A model generated the notes under the pieces. The model was given only the letters and a program-made list of their open reading frames with translations, ran no database searches and had not been told where the DNA came from. DNA of 32,676 nt from a virus: positions 1 through 32,676 of the IMG/VR virus record IMGVR_UViG_3300045747_000420; one strand, 5' to 3'. This document shows positions 5,992-12,689 of this stretch, piece after piece. Numbering within the stretch: the stretch's first letter is position 1; each line of letters begins with the position of its first letter. The position numbers and the translations under genes are program-made.

Positions 5992-6420
5992 ATGGACAGC
6001 AAGATTAACGGATTCACCCCCGACCAGGCTCTGGAAGTTTTCCACCCTGCTGCATTAAATGAAGCGATCGTCGGCCCCTGGGTCTTCCTCCAGCTGCATC
6101 CTGGTATCGGCTGGGCCTGTCCAGATTGTGGTGAAGTCATCAAGTCCGATCGTGCTGCTGCTTCCTTCCGATCGGGTGGCCGCGTCTGTTGCCCCTCCTG
6201 CAAAAAGTTTTTCACCAACCGCACCAACACCATATTGCATGGCAGTCAGCTTGAATTTTCCGAACTGTATCTGATTGCTGTCCTCTCCGCCTTCGCCAAA
6301 CGCACCGGCGCTGATCCGGCTGCCGCCCGTCGAGAGATCGCCCGTATCTCGGGTCTCCATCCAGACTCAATCCGTAACTGGGAAAAGATATTCACTGCCC
6401 TGGAGACACCGCTTGTCTGA
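5992..6420 (+). CDS. Zinc-ribbon and HTH protein, transposase-N-terminus-like
   Basis: ATG 5992 is chosen over 5968 because GGTGAGG (5981-5987) is well spaced for it; product 142 residues. After about 35 residues comes a zinc ribbon with C-P-D-C and C-C-P-S-C pairs (about 42-68) followed by F-x-x-R-x-x-T, the look of the zinc ribbon that starts IS1595-type transposases. The C-terminal half (about 85-140) is helical with an HTH-like S-G-L-H-P-D-S-I-R-N-W. No catalytic transposase domain is present. It is the first gene after the candidate cos and overlaps the helicase start, so a replication or transcription regulator is likely. Confidence 0.6.
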   Translation: MDSKINGFTPDQALEVFHPAALNEAIVGPWVFLQLHPGIGWACPDCGEVIKSDRAAASFRSGGRVCCPSCKKFFTNRTNTILHGSQLEFSELYLIAVLSAFAKRTGADPAAARREIARISGLHPDSIRNWEKIFTALETPLV

Positions 6421-8062
6421 CACCGACAACAAAGTCATCGACATCAAAGCCGCCGTAGAAGAGCGCAAGCGCCTCGAAGAAGCCGCCCTCGCCGAAAAGG
6501 GTGACGCAGCTGAAAAAGGCCCGCGCCTCACCGCCGCCAAGATCAAACAATGCCTGCAAGCCAACGAGCTCGGCGACGGCACCTTGTTTGCCGCCATCAA
6601 CCACGGCAAATATCTGTACAACAAGACCCTCGACAAATGGCTGCAATGGCAGGGGCACCACTGGGAATACGACACCATGGAAGAGCGGTATCACGCCGTC
6701 GAAATCGTCGCCGAAACCTACCTCAAAGAAGCCTACGAGCTAAAAGACGACATCGAAGCCGAGCGTGCCAAGGGCACCAAAGATGAAGCAAATGCCTTCT
6801 TCCAGCTGCAGAAATCATACTTCGCCCGGGTCAAACGCCTGCGCTCCAACAGCGGCGCAACCGCATGCCTCACCTACAGCCACAGGATAGAAGACCCACT
6901 CGCCATCAAAGGTGACGAACTCGACACCAACCCTTGGCTGCTCGCCTGCACCAACGGCGTATTGGATCTCCGGACAGGCAAACTGCGTGACGGCCGCCCT
7001 GGTGATCACCTCTTAAAACACGTCCACCACGAATGGCGCGGCATCGACGCACCTGCCCCCGCCTTCGAAAGTTTTCTCGCCAGCGCATTAGATGGCGACC
7101 CCATGACGCACCAGGACGAGCGCGATCAGCACCGCGAGCATGTCACCGCCTTCGTACAGCGCGCCCTCGGCTACGGCATCACTGGCCACAACACCGAACA
7201 CATATTTTTAGTCTTCAACGGTGCCGGCCGAAATGGAAAAGGCGTCCTCGTCGAAACCCTGCGTTATGTCCTGGGCGGATTGGCAGGCCCCATCCCGGCA
7301 GAAATGCTGCTTGATCAGGGCAGAGCCGCCACACCATCAGGCCCCACACCGCACATCATGGCACTCAAAGGACTGCGGATCGCCTTCGCCAGCGAAACCG
7401 ACGAAGGCCGCAGGTTCAGCCCTGGTCAAGTCAAATGGTACTCAGGCGGCGACACCCTCAAAGGCCGCGACCTCAACGCCAAGGATTACATCGACTTCGA
7501 CCCCACGCACCTGCTGATCCTGCTCACCAACAACCTGCCGCACGCCCCTGGTGACGACTTCGCCTTCTGGCAGCGCCTCAAGCTCATCCCGTTTCACTAC
7601 AGCTTCGTAGCCGAACCGGACCCAAACAAGTCCAACCAGAAACAGCGCGACGACCAGCTGCGCGAAAAACTGAAATCCGAAGCCAGCGGAATCTTGGCAT
7701 GGCTCGTCCGTGGATGCTTAGCATGGCAGCAGCAAGGGCTCCGGCCACCAGATCAGGTCACCAGCGCAACCGAAGAATACCGCCTCGGCGAAGACACCAT
7801 CACCCAGTTTGTCTCCGAGACCTGCGACCAGGCCGCCGATCTGCGCAGCAACGCCACCGACATCTACAACATCTTCAAGCGCTGGTACAAAATCAACGTC
7901 AGCGCCAAGCCTGGCAGCTGCCCCGCCCAGAAGAAATTCGGCAGCATGCTCGGCAAGCAGTTCAAAAAAGAAAAGGTCGGAGGCTCCACCAGATACTTCG
8001 GCCTGCAGCTCAAAGAGAATGTGCATCAGTTGTACCCGGAAGAGACCACCGCAGGACGATGA
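6413..8062 (+). CDS. D5/P4-type SF3 helicase (primase-helicase family)
   Basis: The frame is open from 6275, but the preferred start is TTG 6413, which overlaps the upstream stop, has GGAG 10 bases before it and removes a 46-residue shadow; product 549 residues. It is the replicative DNA helicase of the phage. The D5_N domain (about 200-250) is followed by an SF3 ATPase: Walker A G-A-G-R-N-G-K-G (270-277), Walker B region I-A-F-A-S-E-T-D-E, motif C L-I-L-L-T-N-N (about 368-374), and a C-terminal winged helix (about 470-520). The N-terminal part lacks a clear primase active site; the separate primase at 8413 supplies that. The iteron region follows directly. Confidence 0.9.
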   Translation: MSDTDNKVIDIKAAVEERKRLEEAALAEKGDAAEKGPRLTAAKIKQCLQANELGDGTLFAAINHGKYLYNKTLDKWLQWQGHHWEYDTMEERYHAVEIVAETYLKEAYELKDDIEAERAKGTKDEANAFFQLQKSYFARVKRLRSNSGATACLTYSHRIEDPLAIKGDELDTNPWLLACTNGVLDLRTGKLRDGRPGDHLLKHVHHEWRGIDAPAPAFESFLASALDGDPMTHQDERDQHREHVTAFVQRALGYGITGHNTEHIFLVFNGAGRNGKGVLVETLRYVLGGLAGPIPAEMLLDQGRAATPSGPTPHIMALKGLRIAFASETDEGRRFSPGQVKWYSGGDTLKGRDLNAKDYIDFDPTHLLILLTNNLPHAPGDDFAFWQRLKLIPFHYSFVAEPDPNKSNQKQRDDQLREKLKSEASGILAWLVRGCLAWQQQGLRPPDQVTSATEEYRLGEDTITQFVSETCDQAADLRSNATDIYNIFKRWYKINVSAKPGSCPAQKKFGSMLGKQFKKEKVGGSTRYFGLQLKENVHQLYPEETTAGR

Positions 8063-8124
8063 TGGGCGGGCCGGAAGGCTCTTAAATATAGGGTAAGGGG
8101 GGAAGTATGAAACATGCAATTAAC

Positions 8125-8399
8125 AGGACAATAGGACGATGCAGGATGATAGCTTTTCGGATTGTCCTGCATCGTAACTATCCAGATTAAAACAGCAAAA
8201 CAACTGTATCAGGACGATAGGACGATAAACGCAATTGATAGGGATAATTTACACTCCCCACAGGACTTTAAGACTTTACTCTATTATTGTCCTATTGTCC
8301 TAAAACTATAAAAAAGAATAAAGAATATAAGCATTTATAGGGCAGGACAGACGGTTTTTTATAGTCCTGCTATCGTCCTAAAGTCCTGATAATAGTCCT
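8125..8399. repeat. ori: Iteron-rich candidate replication origin
   Basis: The 350-base gap between helicase and primase has no gene. It holds about a dozen copies of an 8-mer AGGACRAT in both orientations: forward at 8125, 8133, 8143 (variant), 8211 and 8219; reverse (ATYGTCCT or ATAGTCCT) at 8161, 8286, 8294, 8361, 8372 and 8392. Several are tandem at exactly 8 bp. ACGATGCAGGA (8136-8146) and TCCTGCATCGT (8165-8175) form a perfect 11-bp inverted repeat. A very AT-rich stretch (about 8301-8342) could be the unwinding element. Iterons plus AT-rich DNA beside initiator-type genes is the usual origin layout. Confidence 0.55.
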
Positions 8400-8412
8400 G
8401 GTCGGAGAGAAA

Positions 8413-9813
8413 ATGAACCTGCTCGACATCGCACAAAAAGACGGCCGCACCTACCGCAGGGTCAGCAGTATCCACGGCGGCGAATACCACGGCCCCTGCC
8501 CGTCCTGCGGCGGCACCGATCGCTTCCACGTCTGGCCCGAGCAGGGCGACTATGGCACCTTCTGGTGTCGTGGCTGCTCCCTGGGTGGCGACGCCATCGA
8601 ATACCTCATGAAGATCGAAGGCATGCCGTTCCCGCAGGCTTGCAAAGAAGTCGGAAAAGAGCTCCCCGAAAATGAAGACTTCCAGAAGCCTACATTCAAA
8701 CGCCCCACTACCGGTGAAACCTTCACCCCTCGGGAAACAAGCAGCGCCTCCGAACTCTGGATCCAGCACGCCGTCAAGCTGGGAGACTGGGCGCATGACC
8801 AACTGTTGAACAACCCTTTGCAGCTGGAAATACTCGCGTGCCGTGGCCTTGATCTGGACGCCGTCAAAAAATACAAACTAGGCTGGAACCCCGGAGAAAA
8901 AGGAAAAGACCTCTACCGCGCCCGTGAAGCCTGGGGCCTGCCAACCCTCACCAAAGAAGACGGCAAAGCAAAAAAACTCTGGCTGCCGGTCGGCCTCGTC
9001 ATCCCGTACTATTTCTGCGGCACCCTACAGCGCATTCGTATCCGTCGCCCCGAAGGTGAACCACGCTATTATCTGGTACCCGGCTCCAACATGGCACCCA
9101 TGATCCTCGGTGAAAGCACCAGGGCATACATCATCGTCGAAAGTGAACTCGATGCCCTGCTCATCCATCACCTGGCCGGAGATCTGATCGGAGTCATCTC
9201 CCAGGGGAACAGCACCGCCAAACCGGACGACGTCACAGCCTTCCTCCTTAAAAACGCCCTGTCAATACTGGTGGCCCTTGACAGTGACAAAGCAGGTATG
9301 GAGGCCTCAACCTGGTGGCAGAAACACTTTCCGCAGGCCGAACGCTGGCCCGTCCCGATCGGCAAAGATCCCGGAGAAGCCTGGAAAGCCGGTCTTGACA
9401 TCCGCGAATGGATCAAAGCAGGCCTCCCCCCCGTCATCACCATGCCGAAAATTCAGCAATCCACCCCTGTCCCCTCATCAGTCCAGGACAATAATTCTGG
9501 CGCGGGTCTTTCTGCTGCTCCTACCGAGACCGAACAGCCGCAGCAACTCGCCCAGGTAATCACCAGCAAAGACGGCCGACAGGTCTTCATCACCGACAAC
9601 CGCGCAGAATATGACCAGCTCGTCGCCCAGGGCAAGATCGTCTTCGACTCAAAAGAAATCGCCTTCGTCAAACTCTCCGGAGCCGATCAGGAGCAGGCCG
9701 CCAAATTCCTCGACGCCAAACAGACCTTCCCCGGCTGCCGCGTCATCAGCGCCGATCCCGATTACGTCCGCCCGATAGACGAACCCAAACAAAAAGCATA
9801 CTACGTCCGATAG
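8413..9813 (+). CDS. DnaG-like DNA primase (zinc finger plus TOPRIM)
   Basis: 466 residues from ATG 8413 behind GGAGAG. The N-terminal zinc finger has C29/C32 and C52/C55, with G-G-T-D-R-F-H and G-D-A-I-E-Y-L, the typical CHC2-type primase finger. A TOPRIM domain covers about 235-330, with the glutamate in I-I-V-E-S-E-L-D-A (about 241) and the D-S-D-K-A-G acidic motif (about 289). The C-terminal 130 residues are Pro/Gln-rich linker plus a small alpha/beta domain. It makes RNA primers for the phage fork and pairs with the SF3 helicase upstream. It is shorter than bacterial DnaG. The stop overlaps the ribosome site of the clamp gene. Confidence 0.9.
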   Translation: MNLLDIAQKDGRTYRRVSSIHGGEYHGPCPSCGGTDRFHVWPEQGDYGTFWCRGCSLGGDAIEYLMKIEGMPFPQACKEVGKELPENEDFQKPTFKRPTTGETFTPRETSSASELWIQHAVKLGDWAHDQLLNNPLQLEILACRGLDLDAVKKYKLGWNPGEKGKDLYRAREAWGLPTLTKEDGKAKKLWLPVGLVIPYYFCGTLQRIRIRRPEGEPRYYLVPGSNMAPMILGESTRAYIIVESELDALLIHHLAGDLIGVISQGNSTAKPDDVTAFLLKNALSILVALDSDKAGMEASTWWQKHFPQAERWPVPIGKDPGEAWKAGLDIREWIKAGLPPVITMPKIQQSTPVPSSVQDNNSGAGLSAAPTETEQPQQLAQVITSKDGRQVFITDNRAEYDQLVAQGKIVFDSKEIAFVKLSGADQEQAAKFLDAKQTFPGCRVISADPDYVRPIDEPKQKAYYVR

Positions 9814-9821
9814 GAGCCCTC

Positions 9822-11021
9822 ATGAAATTCACCATCCCCCAGAAAGAACTTGTCGCAGCACTCACCCGCTGCGCCGCCATCGCCGGTGGCAGATCCAGCA
9901 CCCCCATACTCGAGCAGGTCCTGCTCGACCCGCGTGCGGGCTGCCTGCACGTCCAGGCTACCGACCTGGAGATAGGATACCACACCGTAGTAGATGGCAT
10001 TATCTGGCTTGGTGTCGATACCTTTGTCCCTGGTGAGTATCTGCCCTTCACCCTCCCGGCAAAAAAACTGCTCGAAATCGTCAAAGCCATCCCCGTCACC
10101 ATGGTAGACTTCACCGCCGGAGACATGCAGACCTTTACCATCTCAGGCGGCACCGTATCCTACACCCTCGCCGGACTCGATCCGTCCGAATACCCGGCCA
10201 CCGAAAACATCCAGGGCAGCTTCATCACCATCCCTGCCCACACCCTGCACCAGGCGCTCGGGCCCGTCACCTACTGCCAGAGCAAAAACACAGAAAAAGC
10301 CAACCTCAACGGCAGCTGGTTCAAACTCGAAGAAAATGAAAATGACGACATCTTCCTTACCACCGCCTCCACCGACGGTCACCGCCTCTGCCTCAACAGC
10401 ATCCCCATCCCTGGCGGAGACGACGACGAAGGCCTCGACTACCTGCCCGAGCTCGCCAAAGGCATCACCATCCCCGGCAAAGGCATCTCCGAAATACTCG
10501 CCCTCGATATCAAAAGCGGAGCCGACGAAGACGGAAACACCCTCGCCGTCATCACCATGGCCAACAACAGCCTCGCCGTCTCCATCGGACACGAACGGCT
10601 CACCATCAGACTGCTCGCCACAGAATTCCCCGACGTCAACCGGGTCATCCCCACTGGCCAGACCGAGCGGATCAGCATCAAGCGCCAGTCCCTCATCGAC
10701 TCCATCCTCCGCTGCCGCATCGCCACCGACAAAGAAAACCTGCGCGGCATCGATCTCAAGGTCAACGAAGAGCGCGACGGCATCGTCCTCTCCGCCGCCA
10801 TCCCGCTTTTGGGTCTCGAAGCCCACGATCGCATCACCGCCGAAATAACCGAATCACCCGAACCCATGCGCTTCAACGCCGAATACCTGCTACAGGCCCT
10901 CAACAACATCGGCACCACCAATGTCGACATCCTCTTCAAAGGCCCGCTCACCCCCGTCATGATCGTACCGGCTGGCTCAGACTTCCCCCAGGCCGTCATC
11001 ATGCCCATGCGAGGTGCCTAA
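9822..11021 (+). CDS. dnaN: Phage-encoded DNA polymerase III beta sliding clamp
   Basis: 399 residues, against 366 for E. coli DnaN. It begins with M-K-F-T-I-P-x-x-x-L, contains S-S-T-P-I-L-E in the first domain, L-A-G-L-D-P-S-E-Y-P-A (the domain 1 to 2 signature), T-D-G-H-R-L in the second domain, F-P-D-V-N-R-V-I-P in the linker to the third, and ends with V-I-M-P-M-R, the standard DnaN C terminus that lines the partner-binding pocket. Three clamp domains are therefore all present. No polymerase or clamp loader is seen in the window, so it presumably works with host Pol III. ATG follows AGGAG by 6 bases. Its stop overlaps the next start (TAATG). Confidence 0.93.
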   Translation: MKFTIPQKELVAALTRCAAIAGGRSSTPILEQVLLDPRAGCLHVQATDLEIGYHTVVDGIIWLGVDTFVPGEYLPFTLPAKKLLEIVKAIPVTMVDFTAGDMQTFTISGGTVSYTLAGLDPSEYPATENIQGSFITIPAHTLHQALGPVTYCQSKNTEKANLNGSWFKLEENENDDIFLTTASTDGHRLCLNSIPIPGGDDDEGLDYLPELAKGITIPGKGISEILALDIKSGADEDGNTLAVITMANNSLAVSIGHERLTIRLLATEFPDVNRVIPTGQTERISIKRQSLIDSILRCRIATDKENLRGIDLKVNEERDGIVLSAAIPLLGLEAHDRITAEITESPEPMRFNAEYLLQALNNIGTTNVDILFKGPLTPVMIVPAGSDFPQAVIMPMRGA

Positions 11022-11488
11022 TGGCAAAAGACTTCGTACAGATGGATCTGTTTGAACAAGAGCCGGTCGCCGAAACCGAAGACCTGTACGCCCTGGCCAA
11101 AGAACGGGCCAAATCTACAATCACCATCAAATTGTCTCCGGAGTATTTCGAAGAAAAAGGCCTACTGCGAAAAGCAATGATCCTTACAAAGGGAATGGTC
11201 GGTATCCCCGAATCAGGAAAAATCAGTAAAGTATTTCATTGCGAAGAAAACATCTATGCAATCACCGGCAGCCTCTCAAGTGGGATTGCCGGCAACATCA
11301 AGTTTTTCGGGTACAGGCTCATCCCCCGCAACAACTGGAATGATGAAGCAATAACCCCGATAACTATTGCCGAGCATAACAACGCCCCGAGAAGATCACC
11401 GTTATCGTATACCGGCTGTCTGCTGACATACCAAAAGCAGGAATTCGTCGCTTATCGTCCTGTTGATTTTGTTCGGGCCGTAGGCTAA
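11021..11488 (+). CDS. Small protein with N-terminal clamp-binding motif
   Basis: 155 residues, coupled to the clamp gene by a TAATG overlap. Residues 7-11 read Q-M-D-L-F, almost the consensus pentapeptide (QL[S/D]LF) by which polymerases, MutS, DnaE and Hda dock on the beta clamp. The following 20 residues are acidic and probably flexible; the rest (about 40-155) is a mixed domain I do not recognise, with S-P-E-Y-F-E-E-K-G and a hydrophobic beta-like C-terminal half. It is probably a dedicated partner of the phage clamp: a recruiter, clamp-loader aid or regulator. Motif seen in sequence; role inferred. Confidence 0.75.
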   Translation: MAKDFVQMDLFEQEPVAETEDLYALAKERAKSTITIKLSPEYFEEKGLLRKAMILTKGMVGIPESGKISKVFHCEENIYAITGSLSSGIAGNIKFFGYRLIPRNNWNDEAITPITIAEHNNAPRRSPLSYTGCLLTYQKQEFVAYRPVDFVRAVG

Positions 11489-11493
11489 CAGCT

Positions 11494-11561
11494 TGCCCTG
11501 CCGTGACCATCAAGCCCTGGAGCCGTACTTCGATGGTCGGTAAACCAGGGACGGCAGGGCA
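11494..11561 (+). other. Compact pseudoknot-forming element (candidate structured RNA)
   Basis: Three pairs of complementary segments are packed into 68 bases. Outer stem: TGCCCTGCCGT (11494-11504) with ACGGCAGGGCA (11551-11561), 11 bp. Inside, GACCATC (11505-11511) pairs with GATGGTC (11532-11538), and CCCTGG (11515-11520) pairs with CCAGGG (11545-11550). The two inner stems interleave, giving an H-type pseudoknot that abuts the outer stem on both sides. It lies just after the clamp-partner gene. The order recalls HDV-like ribozymes, but the position of the catalytic cytosine appears to be T. It could equally act as a termination or processing structure. Confidence 0.5.
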
Positions 11562-11564
11562 GTA

Positions 11565-11619
11565 TATAACGGCTTGAGCTGAACCGCCGCGAAGCGGTCG
11601 GGTCGGAACGCTGGTTATA
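11565..11619. other. attC-like element 1
   Basis: TATAAC (11565-11570) and GTTATA (11614-11619) form outer R-box-like arms. An inner imperfect stem centres on ACCGC (11583-11587) and GCGGT (11594-11598), with a bulged A at 11582 and an unpaired spacer between the two stems. The right end, GCTGGTTATA, is identical to that of element 2 at 12271-12280. The next ORF begins 17 bases after the arm, as in integron gene cassettes. Less regular than element 2. Confidence 0.5.
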
Positions 11620-11636
11620 GTGCGAAGGAGTAAACC

Positions 11637-11942
11637 GTGGCAAACACACCAAATATCAGATTTTGTAGGCACTGTGACACGTTCCATTATTGGTGGGAAT
11701 CTTGTGAATACGAAAGGACAATTAAAATGACTGAAATGGAAAATGCGTTATGCGAGCAAAACAAAGCACTTGTGGAATTAGGTGAGGATAATATTGGGTT
11801 ACGGGACAGAGTAAACGTATTAGAAGAATATATTACAAGGCTTGAGATGGATTTGGAACAGGCTAACGACAATATGCGATATTGGCAACGGGCTGCATCT
11901 AAAGCAGAAGCCATTGTCAGTGAGATGGAGGAGGTAAAATGA
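11637..11942 (+). CDS. Cassette ORF 1: zinc-finger-like N terminus plus coiled coil
   Basis: 101 residues from GTG 11637 with AAGGAG (11625-11630) at correct spacing; an in-frame ATG 90 bases downstream is an alternative. The N terminus has C-R-H-C then H and a further C within 15 residues, possibly zinc binding. Residues about 30-100 form a long helix with heptad Leu/Val/Ile spacing, a coiled coil. The gene is more AT-rich than the phage genes around it. It starts directly after attC-like element 1 and is coupled to the next ORF by ATGA, so both travel as one unit. Function unknown. Confidence 0.6.
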   Translation: MANTPNIRFCRHCDTFHYWWESCEYERTIKMTEMENALCEQNKALVELGEDNIGLRDRVNVLEEYITRLEMDLEQANDNMRYWQRAASKAEAIVSEMEEVK

Positions 11943-12229
11943 ATTGGTGGGAAAATCCTGAGATAAAGAAAATGTATGCCGTAGGTCAGGGTTTCTCTGG
12001 CAAGGCACAGGACGGGCAAAAAGATGGCTGGATGCTCGAAGGTCTTTTTGAGACAGAGCAGGAAGCAATAGACCACTGCACCGTTGATGATTACGCAGTC
12101 TTTCCGCTGCCCGTTGGGATTATGACCGGTACATCGCTCCCTAATGGCATATTCTGGCCGAGACTCCAAAGCAAAGAAGAGGGACAAGAGAGACTTGAAA
12201 AATTCCGGCAAGGCGTGGTGCTGGACTAG
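11939..12229 (+). CDS. Cassette ORF 2: hypothetical protein
   Basis: 96 residues from ATG 11939 (ATGA overlap with ORF 1, ribosome site GGAGG at 11928-11932). It is rich in aromatic residues (several Trp, Phe), with an acidic segment E-T-E-Q-E-A-I-D-H-C-T-V-D-D and a charged C-terminal helix. The segment from about residue 40 resembles short domains that read a displayed value or field, but no family can be named. The stop codon is only 3 bases before attC-like element 2, the usual compact layout of an integron cassette. Function unknown; may carry an accessory (for example defence or counter-defence) function. Confidence 0.6.
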   Translation: MNWWENPEIKKMYAVGQGFSGKAQDGQKDGWMLEGLFETEQEAIDHCTVDDYAVFPLPVGIMTGTSLPNGIFWPRLQSKEEGQERLEKFRQGVVLD

Positions 12230-12232
12230 CAC

Positions 12233-12280
12233 TATAACATCAAGGCTGACCGGCCCCGTCCGGTCGTGCCGCTGGTTATA
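12233..12280. other. attC-like element 2
   Basis: Outer arms TATAAC (12233-12238) and GTTATA (12275-12280) are separated from an inner stem by unpaired bases ATCAA and GCTG. The inner stem pairs GGCTGACCGG (12244-12253) with CCGGTCGTGCC (12260-12270), leaving one extrahelical T (12267) and a terminal loop CCCCGT. Two stems, an unpaired central spacer, an extrahelical base and a variable terminal loop are the defining structural features of integron attC recombination sites. The R boxes depart slightly from the RYYYAAC/GTTRRRY consensus. Confidence 0.55.
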
Positions 12281-12298
12281 ACAAAAACAGGAGAAACC

Positions 12299-12556
12299 AT
12301 GTACCGATTCCCAAAAACAATCTTTACCTACAACGCCCCATTCGTACAGCTCGAGCATATCAAATCCGAAATGCTCGAAGTCGTCTACGCCTATGACAAC
12401 GAACAGATGAACCGTGTCGCCGAAGAGGTCCTCGACCTGATCCACTCCTGCGAAACCTTCCTGCGGATACTCGAGCAGCGGCAGGCCATCGACGTCCCGA
12501 TCCTCCATGATCTCATCGTCGAAAAAAACCGGCTGCGGGGTTACTATGCCAAGTGA
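12299..12556 (+). CDS. MazG-like NTP pyrophosphohydrolase domain protein
   Basis: The frame is open from 12266, but ATG 12299 follows CAGGAG (12288-12293) and is preferred; product 85 residues. The all-alpha pattern E24-M-L-E27 followed by E43-V-L-D46 matches the E-x-x-E, E-x-x-D magnesium-binding signature of MazG-like nucleotide pyrophosphohydrolases. In phages such enzymes hydrolyse nucleotide pools or (p)ppGpp-related signals. GC-rich, C-ending codons show it belongs to the phage rather than to the cassette upstream. Its end overlaps the next small gene. Confidence 0.6.
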   Translation: MYRFPKTIFTYNAPFVQLEHIKSEMLEVVYAYDNEQMNRVAEEVLDLIHSCETFLRILEQRQAIDVPILHDLIVEKNRLRGYYAK

Positions 12557-12689
12557 TCCGCGCTTCATGCCCTGCGTCATGATCATCTGCAGCATCCTCG
12601 CAGCCCTCATGTATGCCAGCGCGGGTGACTTCCGCCGCTCAGTCTACTGGCTCGCTGCCGCCGTCCTCAACATCACGGTAACGTTTTAA
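12546..12689 (+). CDS. Small two-helix membrane protein
   Basis: 47 residues from ATG 12546, inside the end of the MazG-like gene, to TAA that overlaps the terminase start (TAATG). Two hydrophobic segments (about 8-24 and 32-46) around a short charged turn give a hairpin membrane protein. The coupling on both sides supports translation. It sits directly before the packaging genes; possible roles include a regulator of entry or a minor holin, without direct evidence. Confidence 0.5.
   Translation: MPSDPRFMPCVMIICSILAALMYASAGDFRRSVYWLAAAVLNITVTF

Noticed and set aside
5992-6420. Insertion sequence, because of the transposase-like zinc ribbon
   Set aside because: No catalytic DDE domain, inverted repeats or target duplications are present; the gene overlaps the helicase start and fits the phage operon.
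10143-10826. Long minus-strand frame opposite the clamp gene, and similar long antisense frames in the late genes (for example 25535-26644)
   Set aside because: They are antisense shadows of GC-rich codons, with Gly/Asp/Val-rich low-information products and no ribosome sites; the plus-strand genes carry clear families.
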